Positions 26,864-36,753 of a stretch of DNA of 64,000 bases are shown here, in pieces. Source of the stretch: Flavobacterium ardleyense. GTDB lineage: Bacteria; Bacteroidota; Bacteroidia; Flavobacteriales; Flavobacteriaceae. Numbering within the stretch: position 1 is the stretch's first letter; each line of letters starts with the position of its first letter. A program made the position numbers and the translations under genes. The stretch lies in the NCBI RefSeq assembly GCF_033547075.1, contig NZ_CP137891.1, forward strand, positions 2,232,001-2,296,000. Reading direction: 5' to 3'. A model generated the notes under the pieces. The model was given only the letters and a program-made list of their open reading frames with translations. It was not told the origin of the DNA and ran no database searches.

Positions 26864-27977
26864 TCGCAGTCGAAGTGAAGTTGCCGATGTGCTCGAAAAG
26901 TTAGGTGCTGGTATAGAAAATTTAGGATTAAATACCTGGCAGTTGCGAACGCTCTCAGCGGTGAGAAGGTGCAGAACCGCCGCTTTGGGCGGACATATCG
27001 ATGCGTGTGAAGATTGTGGAACAGTCAAAATAAGTTACAACTCCTGTCGCAACCGACATTGTCCGAAGTGTCAAGGCAAAAATCGAGACGATTGGATACA
27101 AGCTCGGATGAGTGAACTTTTGCCAGTACCGTATTTTCACGTGGTGTTTACATTACCAGACAGTATTAATTCTTTGGCAATGCAGCACCCGAAATTGGTT
27201 TACGATATTCTTTTTGAATCGGCTTGGGCGACTTTAAAAACCTTTGGCAAAAAAAATACGTTGCAGACCGGTATGATTGCAGTTTTGCACACCTGGGGAC
27301 AGAATTTATCCTTGCATCCGCACCTGCATTGTATTGTTCCGGGCGGTGGCGTGGATAAAAATGGTGCTTGGGTTAACATCCGAAATGACGGTAAATTTCT
27401 TTTTCCTGTAAAGGCATTATCGAAAGTGTACCGAGCCAAATTTTGCGACGCATTAAAGGCTCGAAATCCTGATGGCTATACCAAAGTGAAAAAGGATCTA
27501 TGGGCAAAACCCTGGGTAGTATTTGCCAAGAAACCTTTTGGTAGCGCGCATTCTGTGGTAGAATATCTTGGGAGATATACTCACAAAATAGCCATTAGCA
27601 ACAACCGAATCCAAGGAATTGATGACAAGAATGTGACTTTTAAGTACAAGGATTATCGGCAAAATGGAACTAAGAAACAGATGGTATTGTCTCACGGTGA
27701 ATTTATCCGACGTTTTGCAATGCATATTCTACCAAAACGATTTGTAAAGATCAGACATTATGGTTTTTTGAGTAGCAATTGGAAACGCCAAAAGCTTCAG
27801 GATCTGCAGAAGAAAATGAACTTTACACCAATTGCTAGAGAAACCAAAGCAGTAGCAATCAGAAAATGCCAATGTTGTAAAGTGGGAAACTTGCATACCA
27901 TTCTGATTTTTGACAAGAGAGGTCCGCCTGCTTGGTATCTTGGCAGTGGCCAAAAAACGGCAGCCCAACAAAGTTAA
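26847..27977 (+). CDS. IS91-family Y2/HUH transposase (copy 5)
   Basis: 376 residues, identical to the copy 3 transposase, with all motifs present and overlapping the recombinase by 17 bases. Confidence 0.93.
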   Translation: MEVQIDRSRSEVADVLEKLGAGIENLGLNTWQLRTLSAVRRCRTAALGGHIDACEDCGTVKISYNSCRNRHCPKCQGKNRDDWIQARMSELLPVPYFHVVFTLPDSINSLAMQHPKLVYDILFESAWATLKTFGKKNTLQTGMIAVLHTWGQNLSLHPHLHCIVPGGGVDKNGAWVNIRNDGKFLFPVKALSKVYRAKFCDALKARNPDGYTKVKKDLWAKPWVVFAKKPFGSAHSVVEYLGRYTHKIAISNNRIQGIDDKNVTFKYKDYRQNGTKKQMVLSHGEFIRRFAMHILPKRFVKIRHYGFLSSNWKRQKLQDLQKKMNFTPIARETKAVAIRKCQCCKVGNLHTILIFDKRGPPAWYLGSGQKTAAQQS

Positions 27978-28134
27978 TTTGGTACGGGTAAGGGCAGGTA
28001 TGCACCAAAGTGAAGAGAAACACTCCAAAACTCTCGATTATTTTACTCCATAAAAAAAGAGGACTACTAATCCTCTCGATATCCTCATAACTCTTTTACG
28101 ATAACTCCATAGGGATGGAATCTCAACCGGTTCC

Positions 28135-28192
28135 GTTCAACAAAGGCTTCATTGTTGGCTTTTCAAGCCCAACGAAGCCTTAGCTGTTAACT
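28135..28192 (+). repeat. attC-like right end of IS copy 5 (family IS58)
   Basis: Boundaries are GTTCAAC and GTTAACT; canonical arms. Confidence 0.8.
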
Positions 28193-28675
28193 GCTGGCTT
28201 TTATTCTTTCGATTATTTCATTCTCAATTTTGCTTATTCGATCTTTTGGATAAAATAGATGTATACTTGGATGAATTTTAATATTTTCAATTTGTATTTT
28301 TATCAATTCTAGTAATTTTTTTTCTTTAGGTTTTCCTTTAAAAATAAATTCAAAATCATCAAGTAAATCAAAAGCAACATTAGTTTCAATCGTTGCGAAT
28401 ATGTATGCAAATAAATAACTCCTTTGATTTAAATTTATTTCAATACTTTCTCGATAATACCAACTTTCATCATCGCATAATGCATCAGCTAATATTTCTA
28501 TTTCGTTTGAATTCCATTCTGCAATTTCATTTTTCAGTAATTCCCAAGAATTATCAGTGAATTTCAAAAGCATGGATAAAATTTCAATATTTCCATGCCC
28601 AGAAGACCAAAAGTCAGAATCATATTCTTTATACTTTTGAATGTAATTATATAGTTCAGATTTTCTTTTAAACAT
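28187..28675 (-). CDS. Cassette protein, possibly immunity-like
   Basis: The 162-residue soluble protein is mostly helical and acidic. The segment NIEILSMLLKFTDNSWELLKNEIAEWNSNEIEILADALCDDE recalls helical-repeat immunity proteins of the Imm30 kind, but this is an impression only. No signal peptide. The stop codon TAA is inside the R box (AGTTAAC read leftward, giving Ala-Ser-Ser-stop). Confidence 0.7.
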   Translation of the reverse strand: MFKRKSELYNYIQKYKEYDSDFWSSGHGNIEILSMLLKFTDNSWELLKNEIAEWNSNEIEILADALCDDESWYYRESIEINLNQRSYLFAYIFATIETNVAFDLLDDFEFIFKGKPKEKKLLELIKIQIENIKIHPSIHLFYPKDRISKIENEIIERIKASS

Positions 28676-28705
28676 AAGGTTTCAGTTTCGTCCTGGGAAG
28701 CTTGC

Positions 28706-28838
28706 AGTTAACGGTTTCGCGCTTGGCGAGGTTGGGAACTAAATTAAACTAAATTCTCAATACAACACTATCATTCCAAAAACAAAATAATTTTCAACTC
28801 CAGCTCCAACTCCCAATCTCTCCAATCGCGTGTTATGG
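28706..28838 (-). repeat. attC-like site, family II
   Basis: Boundaries are AGTTAAC and GTTATGG. Arms: CGCGCTTGGCGAGGTTGGGA and TCCCAATCTCTCCAATCGCG. The right arm carries CTCTCCAATC instead of CTCGCCAAAC, weakening the stem. Confidence 0.8.
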
Positions 28839-29194
28839 ATTGGTCGCTACGCATCTAGAAGCAACTTTATCTCTTAAACAACCAAATTGTATTCGCAAAA
28901 AATCGCAATGATCCGCGGAAGTTCTGCCGTAAGTTTCTCAGATAAAGTGGAAAAGCTAAAACGTCTTTTGGGTGCAAACTTTTCGGTAATCATCCTTCGG
29001 CAACCAGCATTTCAAAACACAGGTTGGAAGTTCGGAAAACGACAAAGTTTGCGCTCAGTTTTCCACAGGAAGTTTCAATTCTAAACATCTTTTGGAACCT
29101 AGAATCCACTTTCTAGAAACTTGGGCAACGGGAATTTTCTATTGCGATTTTTTGCGTGTGAGTAGCAGGAAAGTAGGGGCGACTTGGCCATAAC
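28833..29194 (-). repeat. N1 non-coding cassette body (copy b)
   Basis: Ends are GTTATGGATTGGTCGCTAC and GGGGCGACTTGGCCATAAC. The inner stem is GTGCAAACTTT / AAAGTTTGCGC. A 65-codon plus-strand frame (28887-29084) is open here but closed or shifted in other copies. Confidence 0.75.
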
Positions 29195-29318
29195 GTTTCG
29201 CGGCTTGCAGAAGTGGCGAACTTCGTGACCGAGATTTTTCTGCTAAGATAAAATTTCTTGCGAAAGATAAACGTGAATTTACCGCATATTTCGCCATTTA
29301 TGCAAACCGCTGTTAGCA
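29188..29318 (-). repeat. attC-like site, family I
   Basis: Boundaries are CCATAAC and GTTAGCA; standard arms. Confidence 0.8.
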
Positions 29319-29337
29319 GTAGGCAAAATTTCCAAGG

Positions 29338-29868
29338 TTATTTTGGCTTAAAATAAGTTAATCCACAAATATTTCCTGCAATACAACCTCTTGTCATCAT
29401 TACTCCGTTATTGAACATCAAGTGAGCAAACATAATTTGCTCTTTTCTGCTTCCATTAAATGTTTTAGTAGTCAATTTTCCATTTTTGACTTGCTGAATT
29501 ATCTCAATAACATTTATACTTTTTGCAAAAGTATCAAGTTCCGTTTCCGTATAAAGGTCAAAATTAATATTTACTAATGCACTTTCTTTAGAAAATTCAA
29601 AATATCTGTCTTTGTAGTTTTTACATTTAATTGATGAGTTACCATTTTCACGTGCCATTGCTCCTCCAATAAATGGAGCTTCAGTACAAATTTCTTTCGT
29701 TTCGCCTAAATTCTTATTCTTTACTGAAATTACAATATAATTTGGTGCGGTACTTAAATTATCAAGAGCAGAACAAAACATTTTGAATTTTGTCTGTTCA
29801 TCCACTTGAGCTTCTGCTGATAAAACGCAAAATCCAAATGTTAGTAAAAATATTATTGTTTTCGTCAT
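29338..29868 (-). CDS. Cassette secreted protein of unknown function
   Basis: The 176-residue protein has a Sec signal peptide (MTKTIIFLLTFGFCVLSAEAQVDEQ, cleavage after AEA). The mature part has five Cys (FKMFCSAL, KEICTEA, SIKCKNY, TRGCIAGNICGL), suggesting disulfides in the periplasm or outside the cell. No family is recognised. It is the only cassette protein here with this Cys pattern. Confidence 0.75.
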   Translation of the reverse strand: MTKTIIFLLTFGFCVLSAEAQVDEQTKFKMFCSALDNLSTAPNYIVISVKNKNLGETKEICTEAPFIGGAMARENGNSSIKCKNYKDRYFEFSKESALVNINFDLYTETELDTFAKSINVIEIIQQVKNGKLTTKTFNGSRKEQIMFAHLMFNNGVMMTRGCIAGNICGLTYFKPK

Positions 29869-29885
29869 GTTTTCTGATTGCTTAC

Positions 29886-30016
29886 TGCTAACGTTTTGCG
29901 TATTGGCGATGGTGCGGCTAAAAATACAAACTTTTTCTATTATAAATTAATCTTCGGAAAATCTGAAATCTTTAAACTTACGATTCCTCCGCACTATTGC
30001 CAATACGATGTTATCT
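29886..30016 (-). repeat. attC-like site, family V
   Basis: Boundaries are TGCTAAC and GTTATCT. Arms: GCGTATTGGCGATGGTGCGG and CCGCACTATTGCCAATACG. A distinct arm sequence found only here. Confidence 0.8.
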
Positions 30017-30029
30017 GTAGTCGCGATTA

Positions 30030-30563
30030 TTAGTCAAGTCCAAACTCAATAAGTTTGATTTCACAATTTTCTTCATCAAAATTTAAATAACAATAAAAGA
30101 ATGTATAAATCGGAAAATCTTTTACAAATTGTGGAATTTTATTTTTAGGCGGATTTAGAATGTAGAAGTCAGATTTCGAATTTATACTTTTAAGTATTTT
30201 CAAGCAATTATTTAGGAAGTCAAAATTTGTCTCTTGCAAAACTTTATTTTTTATATTACTTTTGAAAGATTCAAAGGTAATACCTTTAAAATCAGAATGC
30301 TCTAATTTTTTAGTTTCGTAAAATCCAAAAAATTTTTCGTTGAAATATTCAGATATTTTTCCATTTTCGTCTGTTAGTATTACATTTTGTCCATAAGGTT
30401 CATTTTCGTAATTCCACACAAAATATTTAGTTTTCAAAAATTCAGAAATGATATTTGATTGGTCTGATATTGAAATTTTAGTATTTACTGAAACTGTTGT
30501 TATCTTAAAATATCCTAAACTTAAATCACTGATGGTTTGAATATTTCTTTCTTTAAATTCCAT
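30030..30563 (-). CDS. Cassette protein of unknown function
   Basis: The 177-residue soluble protein has no signal peptide and mixed alpha/beta character (ISEFLKTKYFVWNYENEPYGQNVILTDENGK; C-terminal YTFFYCYLNFDEENCEIKLIEFGLD). No recognised family. Cassette ends GTTATCTGTAGTCGC and GCGATTACAGATAAC pair with one mismatch. Confidence 0.7.
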   Translation of the reverse strand: MEFKERNIQTISDLSLGYFKITTVSVNTKISISDQSNIISEFLKTKYFVWNYENEPYGQNVILTDENGKISEYFNEKFFGFYETKKLEHSDFKGITFESFKSNIKNKVLQETNFDFLNNCLKILKSINSKSDFYILNPPKNKIPQFVKDFPIYTFFYCYLNFDEENCEIKLIEFGLD

Positions 30564-30590
30564 TTGATAACGTGCTTTTTATGCGATTAC

Positions 30591-30723
30591 AGATAACGTC
30601 CCCGCGCTTGGCGAGGTTGGGAACTAAATTAAACTAAATTCTCAATACAACACTATCATTCGAAAGACAAAATAATTTTCAACTCCAGCTCAAACTCCCA
30701 ATCTCTCCAATCGCGTGTTATGG
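30591..30723 (-). repeat. attC-like site, family II
   Basis: Boundaries are AGATAAC and GTTATGG; left spacer GTCCC. The right arm is of the TCTCCAATC subtype. Confidence 0.8.
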
Positions 30724-31080
30724 CTAGGTCGCTACGCATTTAGAAGAATTTTTATATCTTAAACAACCAAATTGTCTTCGCAAAAAAATCGCAATGATCC
30801 GCGGAAGTTCTGCCGTAAGTTTCTAAGAGAAAGTGGAAAAGGGAAAACGTCTTGTGGGCGCAAACTTTTCGGTAATCATCTTTCGGAACTCAGCATTTCA
30901 AAACATTGGTTGGAAGTTCGGAAAACGGCAAAGTTTGCGCTCAGTTTTCAACTGGAAGTTTCAATTCTAAACATCTTTTGGAACCTAGAATCCACTTTCT
31001 AGAAACTTACGAAACGGGAATTTCTTATTGCGATTTTTTGCGTGTGAGAAGCAGGAAAGTAGGGGCGACTTGGCCATAAC
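30718..31080 (-). repeat. N1 non-coding cassette body (copy c)
   Basis: Ends are GTTATGGCTAGGTCGCTAC and GGGGCGACTTGGCCATAAC. Same internal GCGCAAACTTT / AAAGTTTGCGC inverted repeat. No conserved frame. Confidence 0.75.
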
Positions 31081-31204
31081 GTTTCGCGGCTTGCAGAAGT
31101 GGCGAACTTCGTGACCGATTATTTTCGGCTAAGATAAAATTTCTTGCGAAAGTTAAACGTGAATTTACCACATATTTCGCCATTTTTGCAAACCGCTGTT
31201 AGCA
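31074..31204 (-). repeat. attC-like site, family I
   Basis: Boundaries are CCATAAC and GTTAGCA; standard arms. Confidence 0.8.
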
Positions 31205-31214
31205 ATAGTTGCTT

Positions 31215-31712
31215 TTATTTACATTCAATTTCTTCGACTTTTTTAAAGTATTGTTTTCCGTTTTTACCTTGGAAATTTTTCATACTCTGATTAGTCAATT
31301 TATTGATTTTTCTGTATGACGGGATTTTCAAAGTATCATTTTCTGGTTTTTTGGCTAATTCTACTAATTTGTAATATTCTGATTTTGGAAAAGGCATATT
31401 TTCAAGTTTATTTCTTTTTATTACAAATTTAAATTCGCCTTTAAACTTGTTCTTTTCATTTTTTATAGAATCAAAAAATATAATTAAAGTATCTTTTTCA
31501 GTTTTCCAATTTCCGAATGAATTGTTGTTTTGCATGTCGCCTTGAAAATTCAAAATTGCATTTCCATCACATTCCAAAGTCAAAGTTTTACTAAACATTC
31601 CGTAAGTATTGAAGTTAGTTCTGTATTTTCCATTGATGATTTTTTCGGAACAAGAGATTAATGTTAGAAATAAGAATAAAAGCGTAATTATTAAAAAAAT
31701 GTTTCTCTTCAT
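31215..31712 (-). CDS. Cassette lipoprotein of unknown function
   Basis: The 165-residue protein begins with a lipoprotein signal (MKRNIFLIITLLFLFLTLISCSEK). ATG at 31712 is preferred to the one six codons upstream because it gives a compact signal peptide. The mature part resembles small lipocalin-like envelope domains (KYRTNFNTYGMFSKTLTLECDGNAILNF, GNWKTEKDTLIIFF) and ends in a Lys-rich tail. Function unknown. Confidence 0.75.
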   Translation of the reverse strand: MKRNIFLIITLLFLFLTLISCSEKIINGKYRTNFNTYGMFSKTLTLECDGNAILNFQGDMQNNNSFGNWKTEKDTLIIFFDSIKNEKNKFKGEFKFVIKRNKLENMPFPKSEYYKLVELAKKPENDTLKIPSYRKINKLTNQSMKNFQGKNGKQYFKKVEEIECK

Positions 31713-31734
31713 TTTCGGTTTTTTTTGCAATTAT

Positions 31735-31865
31735 TGCTAACGTTTTGCGGCTTTGCGATGTTGCGAACTTCGTAACCGAGATTTTTCTGCTAAGATAAAT
31801 TTTCTTGCGAAAGATAAACTTGAATTTAGCACATATTTCGCAATCTCGCAAAACCGCTGTTGAAC
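31735..31865 (-). repeat. attC-like site, family I (TTTGCGATGTTGCG subtype)
   Basis: Boundaries are TGCTAAC and GTTGAAC. Right arm TTCGCAATCTCGCAAAACC. Confidence 0.8.
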
Positions 31866-32037
31866 TAAACCTTCGGTAGTGTATTGCGGAAAATTTGAGT
31901 CCTTTGTAAAACTAATTAAAATTTATTTACAATGATAAAAAAAAGAAGATGAGTTAGTTGGATCACCAACAATCATCAATCGAGCAGTTGCAGAAGTACC
32001 TGGATTTGGGGAATTACTTCACCGATTCAAACGGTCT

Positions 32038-32889
32038 ATGTCAATTTTAGGCAGGAGCGAAAGCACGTATCGAAATTATGCCCAGCACGTTGCCGCTATG
32101 GCATTGCATTTCGGAAAAATCCCCACCGAACTTGATGTAGAGCAAGTACAAGAATACTTATACATCCTGCAAAAGCGTTCCAAAACGCCTTCCTTAACCT
32201 ATTTTAAGCATACCGTTTACGGACTTCGATTTATGCTAAAATCGGAAGGTTTACCTTATGAGTTTTTGCATTTACCATCGATTAAACACGACAAAAAACT
32301 TCCCACCGTTCTGAGCAAAGAGGAAGTGTGGCGGTTGCTTAAAAGCTGTCATCTGCTCAAACACAAAGTTCTTATTGGACTGCTGTATGGCTGTGGACTG
32401 CGCTGTATGGAAGTTCGAAGTCTGCGCTTGCAGGATCTTGATTTTGATCGAATGCAACTCAAAGTCGTTCAAGGCAAAGGCAAAAAAGATCGATATGTTC
32501 CCTTATCCATCCATTTAATTCGAGGTTTAAAATCCTATATCCAAGCTGAAAAACCAAAGATATATTTGTTCAACGGACAACCTGCAGGTCGTGCCGGTGG
32601 TGATTTTGACTCCCGCTATTCGCAGCGCGGTGTGCAATGGGCGGTCAAGCAAGCTTGTAAAGTTGCTGGAATTACCAAAGATGTTTGTGTCCACACACTG
32701 CGCCACACTTTTGCTACACATTTGCTAGAAGATGGACTCGATATTATCAGTTTAAAGAATCTTTTGGGGCACGAGAATATTGAGACGACGATGGAATATT
32801 TGCACATTGCGCAGCTCGATACTCAGAAAGCCTTTAGTCCTCTCGATACTTTATTTGCTAAATGCAGTTCCAATGGAAGTGCAGATTGA
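32038..32889 (+). CDS. IS-encoded tyrosine recombinase (copy 6)
   Basis: 283 residues, identical to the copy 3 protein and catalytically complete. Confidence 0.93.
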   Translation: MSILGRSESTYRNYAQHVAAMALHFGKIPTELDVEQVQEYLYILQKRSKTPSLTYFKHTVYGLRFMLKSEGLPYEFLHLPSIKHDKKLPTVLSKEEVWRLLKSCHLLKHKVLIGLLYGCGLRCMEVRSLRLQDLDFDRMQLKVVQGKGKKDRYVPLSIHLIRGLKSYIQAEKPKIYLFNGQPAGRAGGDFDSRYSQRGVQWAVKQACKVAGITKDVCVHTLRHTFATHLLEDGLDIISLKNLLGHENIETTMEYLHIAQLDTQKAFSPLDTLFAKCSSNGSAD

Positions 32890-34003
32890 TCGCAGTCGAA
32901 GTGAAGTTGCCGATGTGCTCGAAAAGTTAGGTGCTGGTATAGAAAATTTAGGATTAAATACCTGGCAGTTGCGAACGCTCTCAGCGGTGAGAAGGTGCAG
33001 AACCGCCGCTTTGGGCGGACATATCGATGCGTGTGAAGATTGTGGAACAGTCAAAATAAGTTACAACTCCTGTCGCAACCGACATTGTCCGAAGTGTCAA
33101 GGCAAAAATCGAGACGATTGGATACAAGCTCGGATGAGTGAACTTTTGCCAGTACCGTATTTTCACGTGGTGTTTACATTACCAGACAGTATTAATTCTT
33201 TGGCAATGCAGCACCCGAAATTGGTTTACGATATTCTTTTTGAATCGGCTTGGGCGACTTTAAAAACCTTTGGCAAAAAAAATACGTTGCAGACCGGTAT
33301 GATTGCAGTTTTGCACACCTGGGGACAGAATTTATCCTTGCATCCGCACCTGCATTGTATTGTTCCGGGCGGTGGCGTGGATAAAAATGGTGCTTGGGTT
33401 AACATCCGAAATGACGGTAAATTTCTTTTTCCTGTAAAGGCATTATCGAAAGTGTACCGAGCCAAATTTTGCGACGCATTAAAGGCTCGAAATCCTGATG
33501 GCTATACCAAAGTGAAAAAGGATCTATGGGCAAAACCCTGGGTAGTATTTGCCAAGAAACCTTTTGGTAGCGCGCATTCTGTGGTAGAATATCTTGGGAG
33601 ATATACTCACAAAATAGCCATTAGCAACAACCGAATCCAAGGAATTGATGACAAGAATGTGACTTTTAAGTACAAGGATTATCGGCAAAATGGAACTAAG
33701 AAACAGATGGTATTGTCTCACGGTGAATTTATCCGACGTTTTGCAATGCATATTCTACCAAAACGATTTGTAAAGATCAGACATTATGGTTTTTTGAGTA
33801 GCAATTGGAAACGCCAAAAGCTTCAGGATCTGCAGAAGAAAATGAACTTTACACCAATTGCTAGAGAAACCAAAGCAGTAGCAATCAGAAAATGCCAATG
33901 TTGTAAAGTGGGAAACTTGCATACCATTCTGATTTTTGACAAGAGAGGTCCGCCTGCTTGGTATCTTGGCAGTGGCCAAAAAACGGCAGCCCAACAAAGT
34001 TAA
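32873..34003 (+). CDS. IS91-family Y2/HUH transposase (copy 6)
   Basis: 376 residues, identical to the copy 3 transposase, with all motifs present. Confidence 0.93.
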   Translation: MEVQIDRSRSEVADVLEKLGAGIENLGLNTWQLRTLSAVRRCRTAALGGHIDACEDCGTVKISYNSCRNRHCPKCQGKNRDDWIQARMSELLPVPYFHVVFTLPDSINSLAMQHPKLVYDILFESAWATLKTFGKKNTLQTGMIAVLHTWGQNLSLHPHLHCIVPGGGVDKNGAWVNIRNDGKFLFPVKALSKVYRAKFCDALKARNPDGYTKVKKDLWAKPWVVFAKKPFGSAHSVVEYLGRYTHKIAISNNRIQGIDDKNVTFKYKDYRQNGTKKQMVLSHGEFIRRFAMHILPKRFVKIRHYGFLSSNWKRQKLQDLQKKMNFTPIARETKAVAIRKCQCCKVGNLHTILIFDKRGPPAWYLGSGQKTAAQQS

Positions 34004-34160
34004 TTTGGTACGGGTAAGGGCAGGTATGCACCAAAGTGAAGAGAAACACTCCAAAACTCTCGATTATTTTACTCCATAAAAAAAGAGGACTACTAATCCT
34101 CTCGATATCCTCATAACTCTTTTACGATAACTCCATAGGGATGGAATCTCAACCGGTTCC

Positions 34161-34218
34161 GTTCAACAAAGGCTTCATTGTTGGCTTTTCAAGCCCAACG
34201 AAGCCTTAGCTGTTAGCA
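34161..34218 (+). repeat. attC-like right end of IS copy 6 (family IS58)
   Basis: Boundaries are GTTCAAC and GTTAGCA; canonical arms. Confidence 0.8.
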
Positions 34219-34228
34219 GCAGAATTTA

Positions 34229-34792
34229 TTACCTTTCGATTAATTCATACTTTTCGCCATCTTCCGTTGTATATTGAACTAAACCTAGTTTTTTACTCCA
34301 AACAAAATTTTTTATTTTGAAGTTTGGAATATTGTTGAAGTTTTGGAAATCATTAAACGAATAGCAATTTTGGACTCCAAATTTATTTAAGGTAACAACA
34401 GTATCTTTAATTTCGGATCCGCTGAACTCAATATCAAAAATTCTTATAACAGGAATTGCTTCAACGTTTTCGTCTTTGGCTAGTTGAAGTAGGTAATCTG
34501 ATTCATTTGCTGTTCCGTCATGTATATATTTAGCCTCAATTAAATAGAACTCTGAATTAACTAAGGAGACAGATGAATTGCAGTCTTCTGCAGGCATTGA
34601 ATGTGATTTATTCAAAATAGTAATTGTGTCTCGTCGTTTGGCGTCTTTATTAGACTCAAAAATCGCTATATCGCCCTTTTCATATGATTTTGCCCAAAGA
34701 CTATCACTTTCAGTAAAGTACAATTGTTTACAACTACACGACATTATTAATGCAAACGATGTGATTGAGAATAAAGTTCTAAATGTGTTCAT
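34229..34792 (-). CDS. Cassette lipoprotein of unknown function
   Basis: The 187-residue protein has a lipoprotein signal (MNTFRTLFSITSFALIMSCSC). The mature part has EFYLIEAKYIHDGTANESDYLLQLAKDENVEAIPVIRIFDIEFSGSEI and a C-terminal strand pair (FVWSKKLGLVQYTTEDGEKYELIER). No family is recognised. Ends GTTAGCAGCAGAATT and AATTTTGCTGCTAAC pair with one mismatch. Confidence 0.75.
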   Translation of the reverse strand: MNTFRTLFSITSFALIMSCSCKQLYFTESDSLWAKSYEKGDIAIFESNKDAKRRDTITILNKSHSMPAEDCNSSVSLVNSEFYLIEAKYIHDGTANESDYLLQLAKDENVEAIPVIRIFDIEFSGSEIKDTVVTLNKFGVQNCYSFNDFQNFNNIPNFKIKNFVWSKKLGLVQYTTEDGEKYELIER

Positions 34793-34814
34793 TATTGCGG
34801 TTTTGTAATTTTGC

Positions 34815-34947
34815 TGCTAACGGTTTCGCGCTTGGCGAGGTTGGGAACTAAATTAAACTAAATTCTCAATACAACACTATCATTCCAAAAACAAAATAAT
34901 TTTCAACTCCAGCTCCAACTCCCAATCTCTCCAATCGCGTGTTATGG
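34815..34947 (-). repeat. attC-like site, family II
   Basis: Boundaries are TGCTAAC and GTTATGG; right arm of the TCTCCAATC subtype. It opens the tandem run of N1 cassettes. Confidence 0.8.
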
Positions 34948-35303
34948 ATTGGTCGCTACGCATCAAGAAGAATCTTTATATCTTAAACAGCCAAATTGTC
35001 TTCGCACAAAAATCGCAAGGATCCGCGGAAGTTCTGCCGTAAGTTTCTAGAGAAAGTGGCAAAGCAAAAACGTCTTTTGGGCGCAAACTTTTCGGTAAAC
35101 AACTTTCGGAAATCAGCATTTCAATACACAAGTTGGAAGTTCGGAAAACGGCAAAGTTTGCGCTCAGTTTTCAACTGGAAGTTTTACTTATAAACATCTT
35201 TTGTAACCTAAAATCCACTTTCTAGAAACTTAGGAAACGGGGATTTTCTATTGCGATTTTTTGCGTGTGAGAAGCAGGAAAGTAGGGGCGACTTGGCCAT
35301 AAC
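34942..35303 (-). repeat. N1 non-coding cassette body, tandem unit 1
   Basis: First of eight head-to-tail units with a 482-484 bp period (body plus family II attC). This unit begins GTTATGGATTGG, like copy b, and has the most private changes. Confidence 0.8.
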
Positions 35304-35429
35304 GGTCCCGCGCTTGGCGAGGTTGGGAACTAAATTAAACTAAATTCTCAATACAACACTATCATTCCAAAAACAAAATAATTTTCAACTCCAGCACAAA
35401 CTCCCAATCTCGCCAAACGCGTGTTATGG
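35297..35429 (-). repeat. attC-like site, family II (tandem run)
   Basis: CCATAAC to GTTATGG; arms with CTCGCCAAACGCG, fully paired. Confidence 0.8.
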
Positions 35430-35787
35430 CTAGGTCGCTACGCATCTAGAAGAAACTTTATATCTTAAACAGCCAAATGGTCTTCGCAAAAAAATCGCAA
35501 TGATCCGCGGAAGTTCTGCAGTAAGTTTCTCAGAGAAAGTGGAAAACCTAAAACGTCTTGTGGGCGCAAACTTTTCGATAAACATTTTTCGGAAATCAGC
35601 ATTTCAAAACACAGGTTGGAAGTTCGGAAAACGGCAAAGTTTGCGCTCAGTTTTCAACTGGAACTTTCAATTCTAAACATCTTTTGGAACTTAAAATCCA
35701 CTTTCTAGAAACTTAGGAAAACGGGAATTTCTTATTGCGATTTTTTGCGTGTGAGAAGCAGGAAAGTAGGGGCGACTTGGCCATAAC
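35424..35787 (-). repeat. N1 non-coding cassette body, tandem unit 2
   Basis: Carries the private variants GGTCTTCGC, TTCTGCAGTAAG and AAAACCTAAAACG, also found in units 4, 7 and 8. These four appear identical and so were amplified most recently. Confidence 0.8.
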
Positions 35788-35913
35788 GGTTTCGCGCTTG
35801 GCGAGGTTGGGAACTAAATTAAACTAAATTCTCAATACAAGACTATAATTCCAAAAACAAAATAATTTTCAACTCCAGCTCAAACTCCCAATCTCTCCAA
35901 TCGCGTGTTATGG
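35781..35913 (-). repeat. attC-like site, family II (tandem run)
   Basis: CCATAAC to GTTATGG; right arm of the TCTCCAATC subtype. Confidence 0.8.
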
Positions 35914-36269
35914 CTAGGTCGCTACGCATCAAGAAGAATCTTTATATCTTAAACAGCCAAATTGTCTTCGCAAAAAAATCGCAAGGATCCGCGGAAGTTC
36001 TGCCGTAAGTTTCTAGAGAAAGTGGAAAAGCTAAAACGTCTTGTGGGCGCAAACTTTTCGGTAATCATCTTTCGGAACTCAGCATTTCAAAACATTGGTT
36101 GGAAGTTCGGAAAACGGCAAAGTTTGCGCTCAGTTTTCAACTGGAAGTTTCAATTCTAAACATCTTTTGGAACCTAGAATCCACTTTCTAGAAACTTACG
36201 AAACGGGAATTTCTTATTGCGATTTTTTGCGTGTGAGAAGCAGGAAAGTAGGGGCGACTTGGCCATAAC
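35908..36269 (-). repeat. N1 non-coding cassette body, tandem unit 3
   Basis: Closest to copy c (30718-31080) along its right half. It contains the 65-codon plus-strand frame 35962-36159, not conserved in other units. Confidence 0.8.
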
Positions 36270-36395
36270 GGTCCCGCGCTTGGCGAGGTTGGGAACTAAA
36301 TTAAACTAAATTCTCAATACAACACTATCATTCCAAAAACAAAATAATTTTCAACTCCAGCACAAACTCCCAATCTCGCCAAACGCGTGTTATGG
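36263..36395 (-). repeat. attC-like site, family II (tandem run)
   Basis: CCATAAC to GTTATGG; CTCGCCAAACGCG subtype. Confidence 0.8.
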
Positions 36396-36753
36396 CTAGG
36401 TCGCTACGCATCTAGAAGAAACTTTATATCTTAAACAGCCAAATGGTCTTCGCAAAAAAATCGCAATGATCCGCGGAAGTTCTGCAGTAAGTTTCTCAGA
36501 GAAAGTGGAAAACCTAAAACGTCTTGTGGGCGCAAACTTTTCGATAAACATTTTTCGGAAATCAGCATTTCAAAACACAGGTTGGAAGTTCGGAAAACGG
36601 CAAAGTTTGCGCTCAGTTTTCAACTGGAACTTTCAATTCTAAACATCTTTTGGAACTTAAAATCCACTTTCTAGAAACTTAGGAAAACGGGAATTTCTTA
36701 TTGCGATTTTTTGCGTGTGAGAAGCAGGAAAGTAGGGGCGACTTGGCCATAAC
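36390..36753 (-). repeat. N1 non-coding cassette body, tandem unit 4
   Basis: Same variant set as unit 2. Confidence 0.8.

Larger units (their letters stand above)
25834..28186 (+). mobile_element. IS91-family element, copy 5 (intact)
   Basis: 2353 bp, same layout as copy 3; terminator at 28052-28075. Confidence 0.95.
31860..34212 (+). mobile_element. IS91-family element, copy 6 (intact)
   Basis: 2353 bp, same layout as copy 3; terminator at 34078-34101. Confidence 0.95.

Noticed and set aside
31615..31851. Repeated minus-strand frames reading KFATS.SRKTLA over family I attC sites
   Set aside because: They are translations of the palindromic arms in several places, not genes.
28887..36159. 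65-codon plus-strand frames in N1 cassettes (28887-29084, 34996-35193, 35962-36159) as a small protein family
   Set aside because: Start codons and frame are lost in most other N1 copies (for example an early stop after SQ in units 2, 4, 7 and 8), and the orientation is opposite to all cassette genes.
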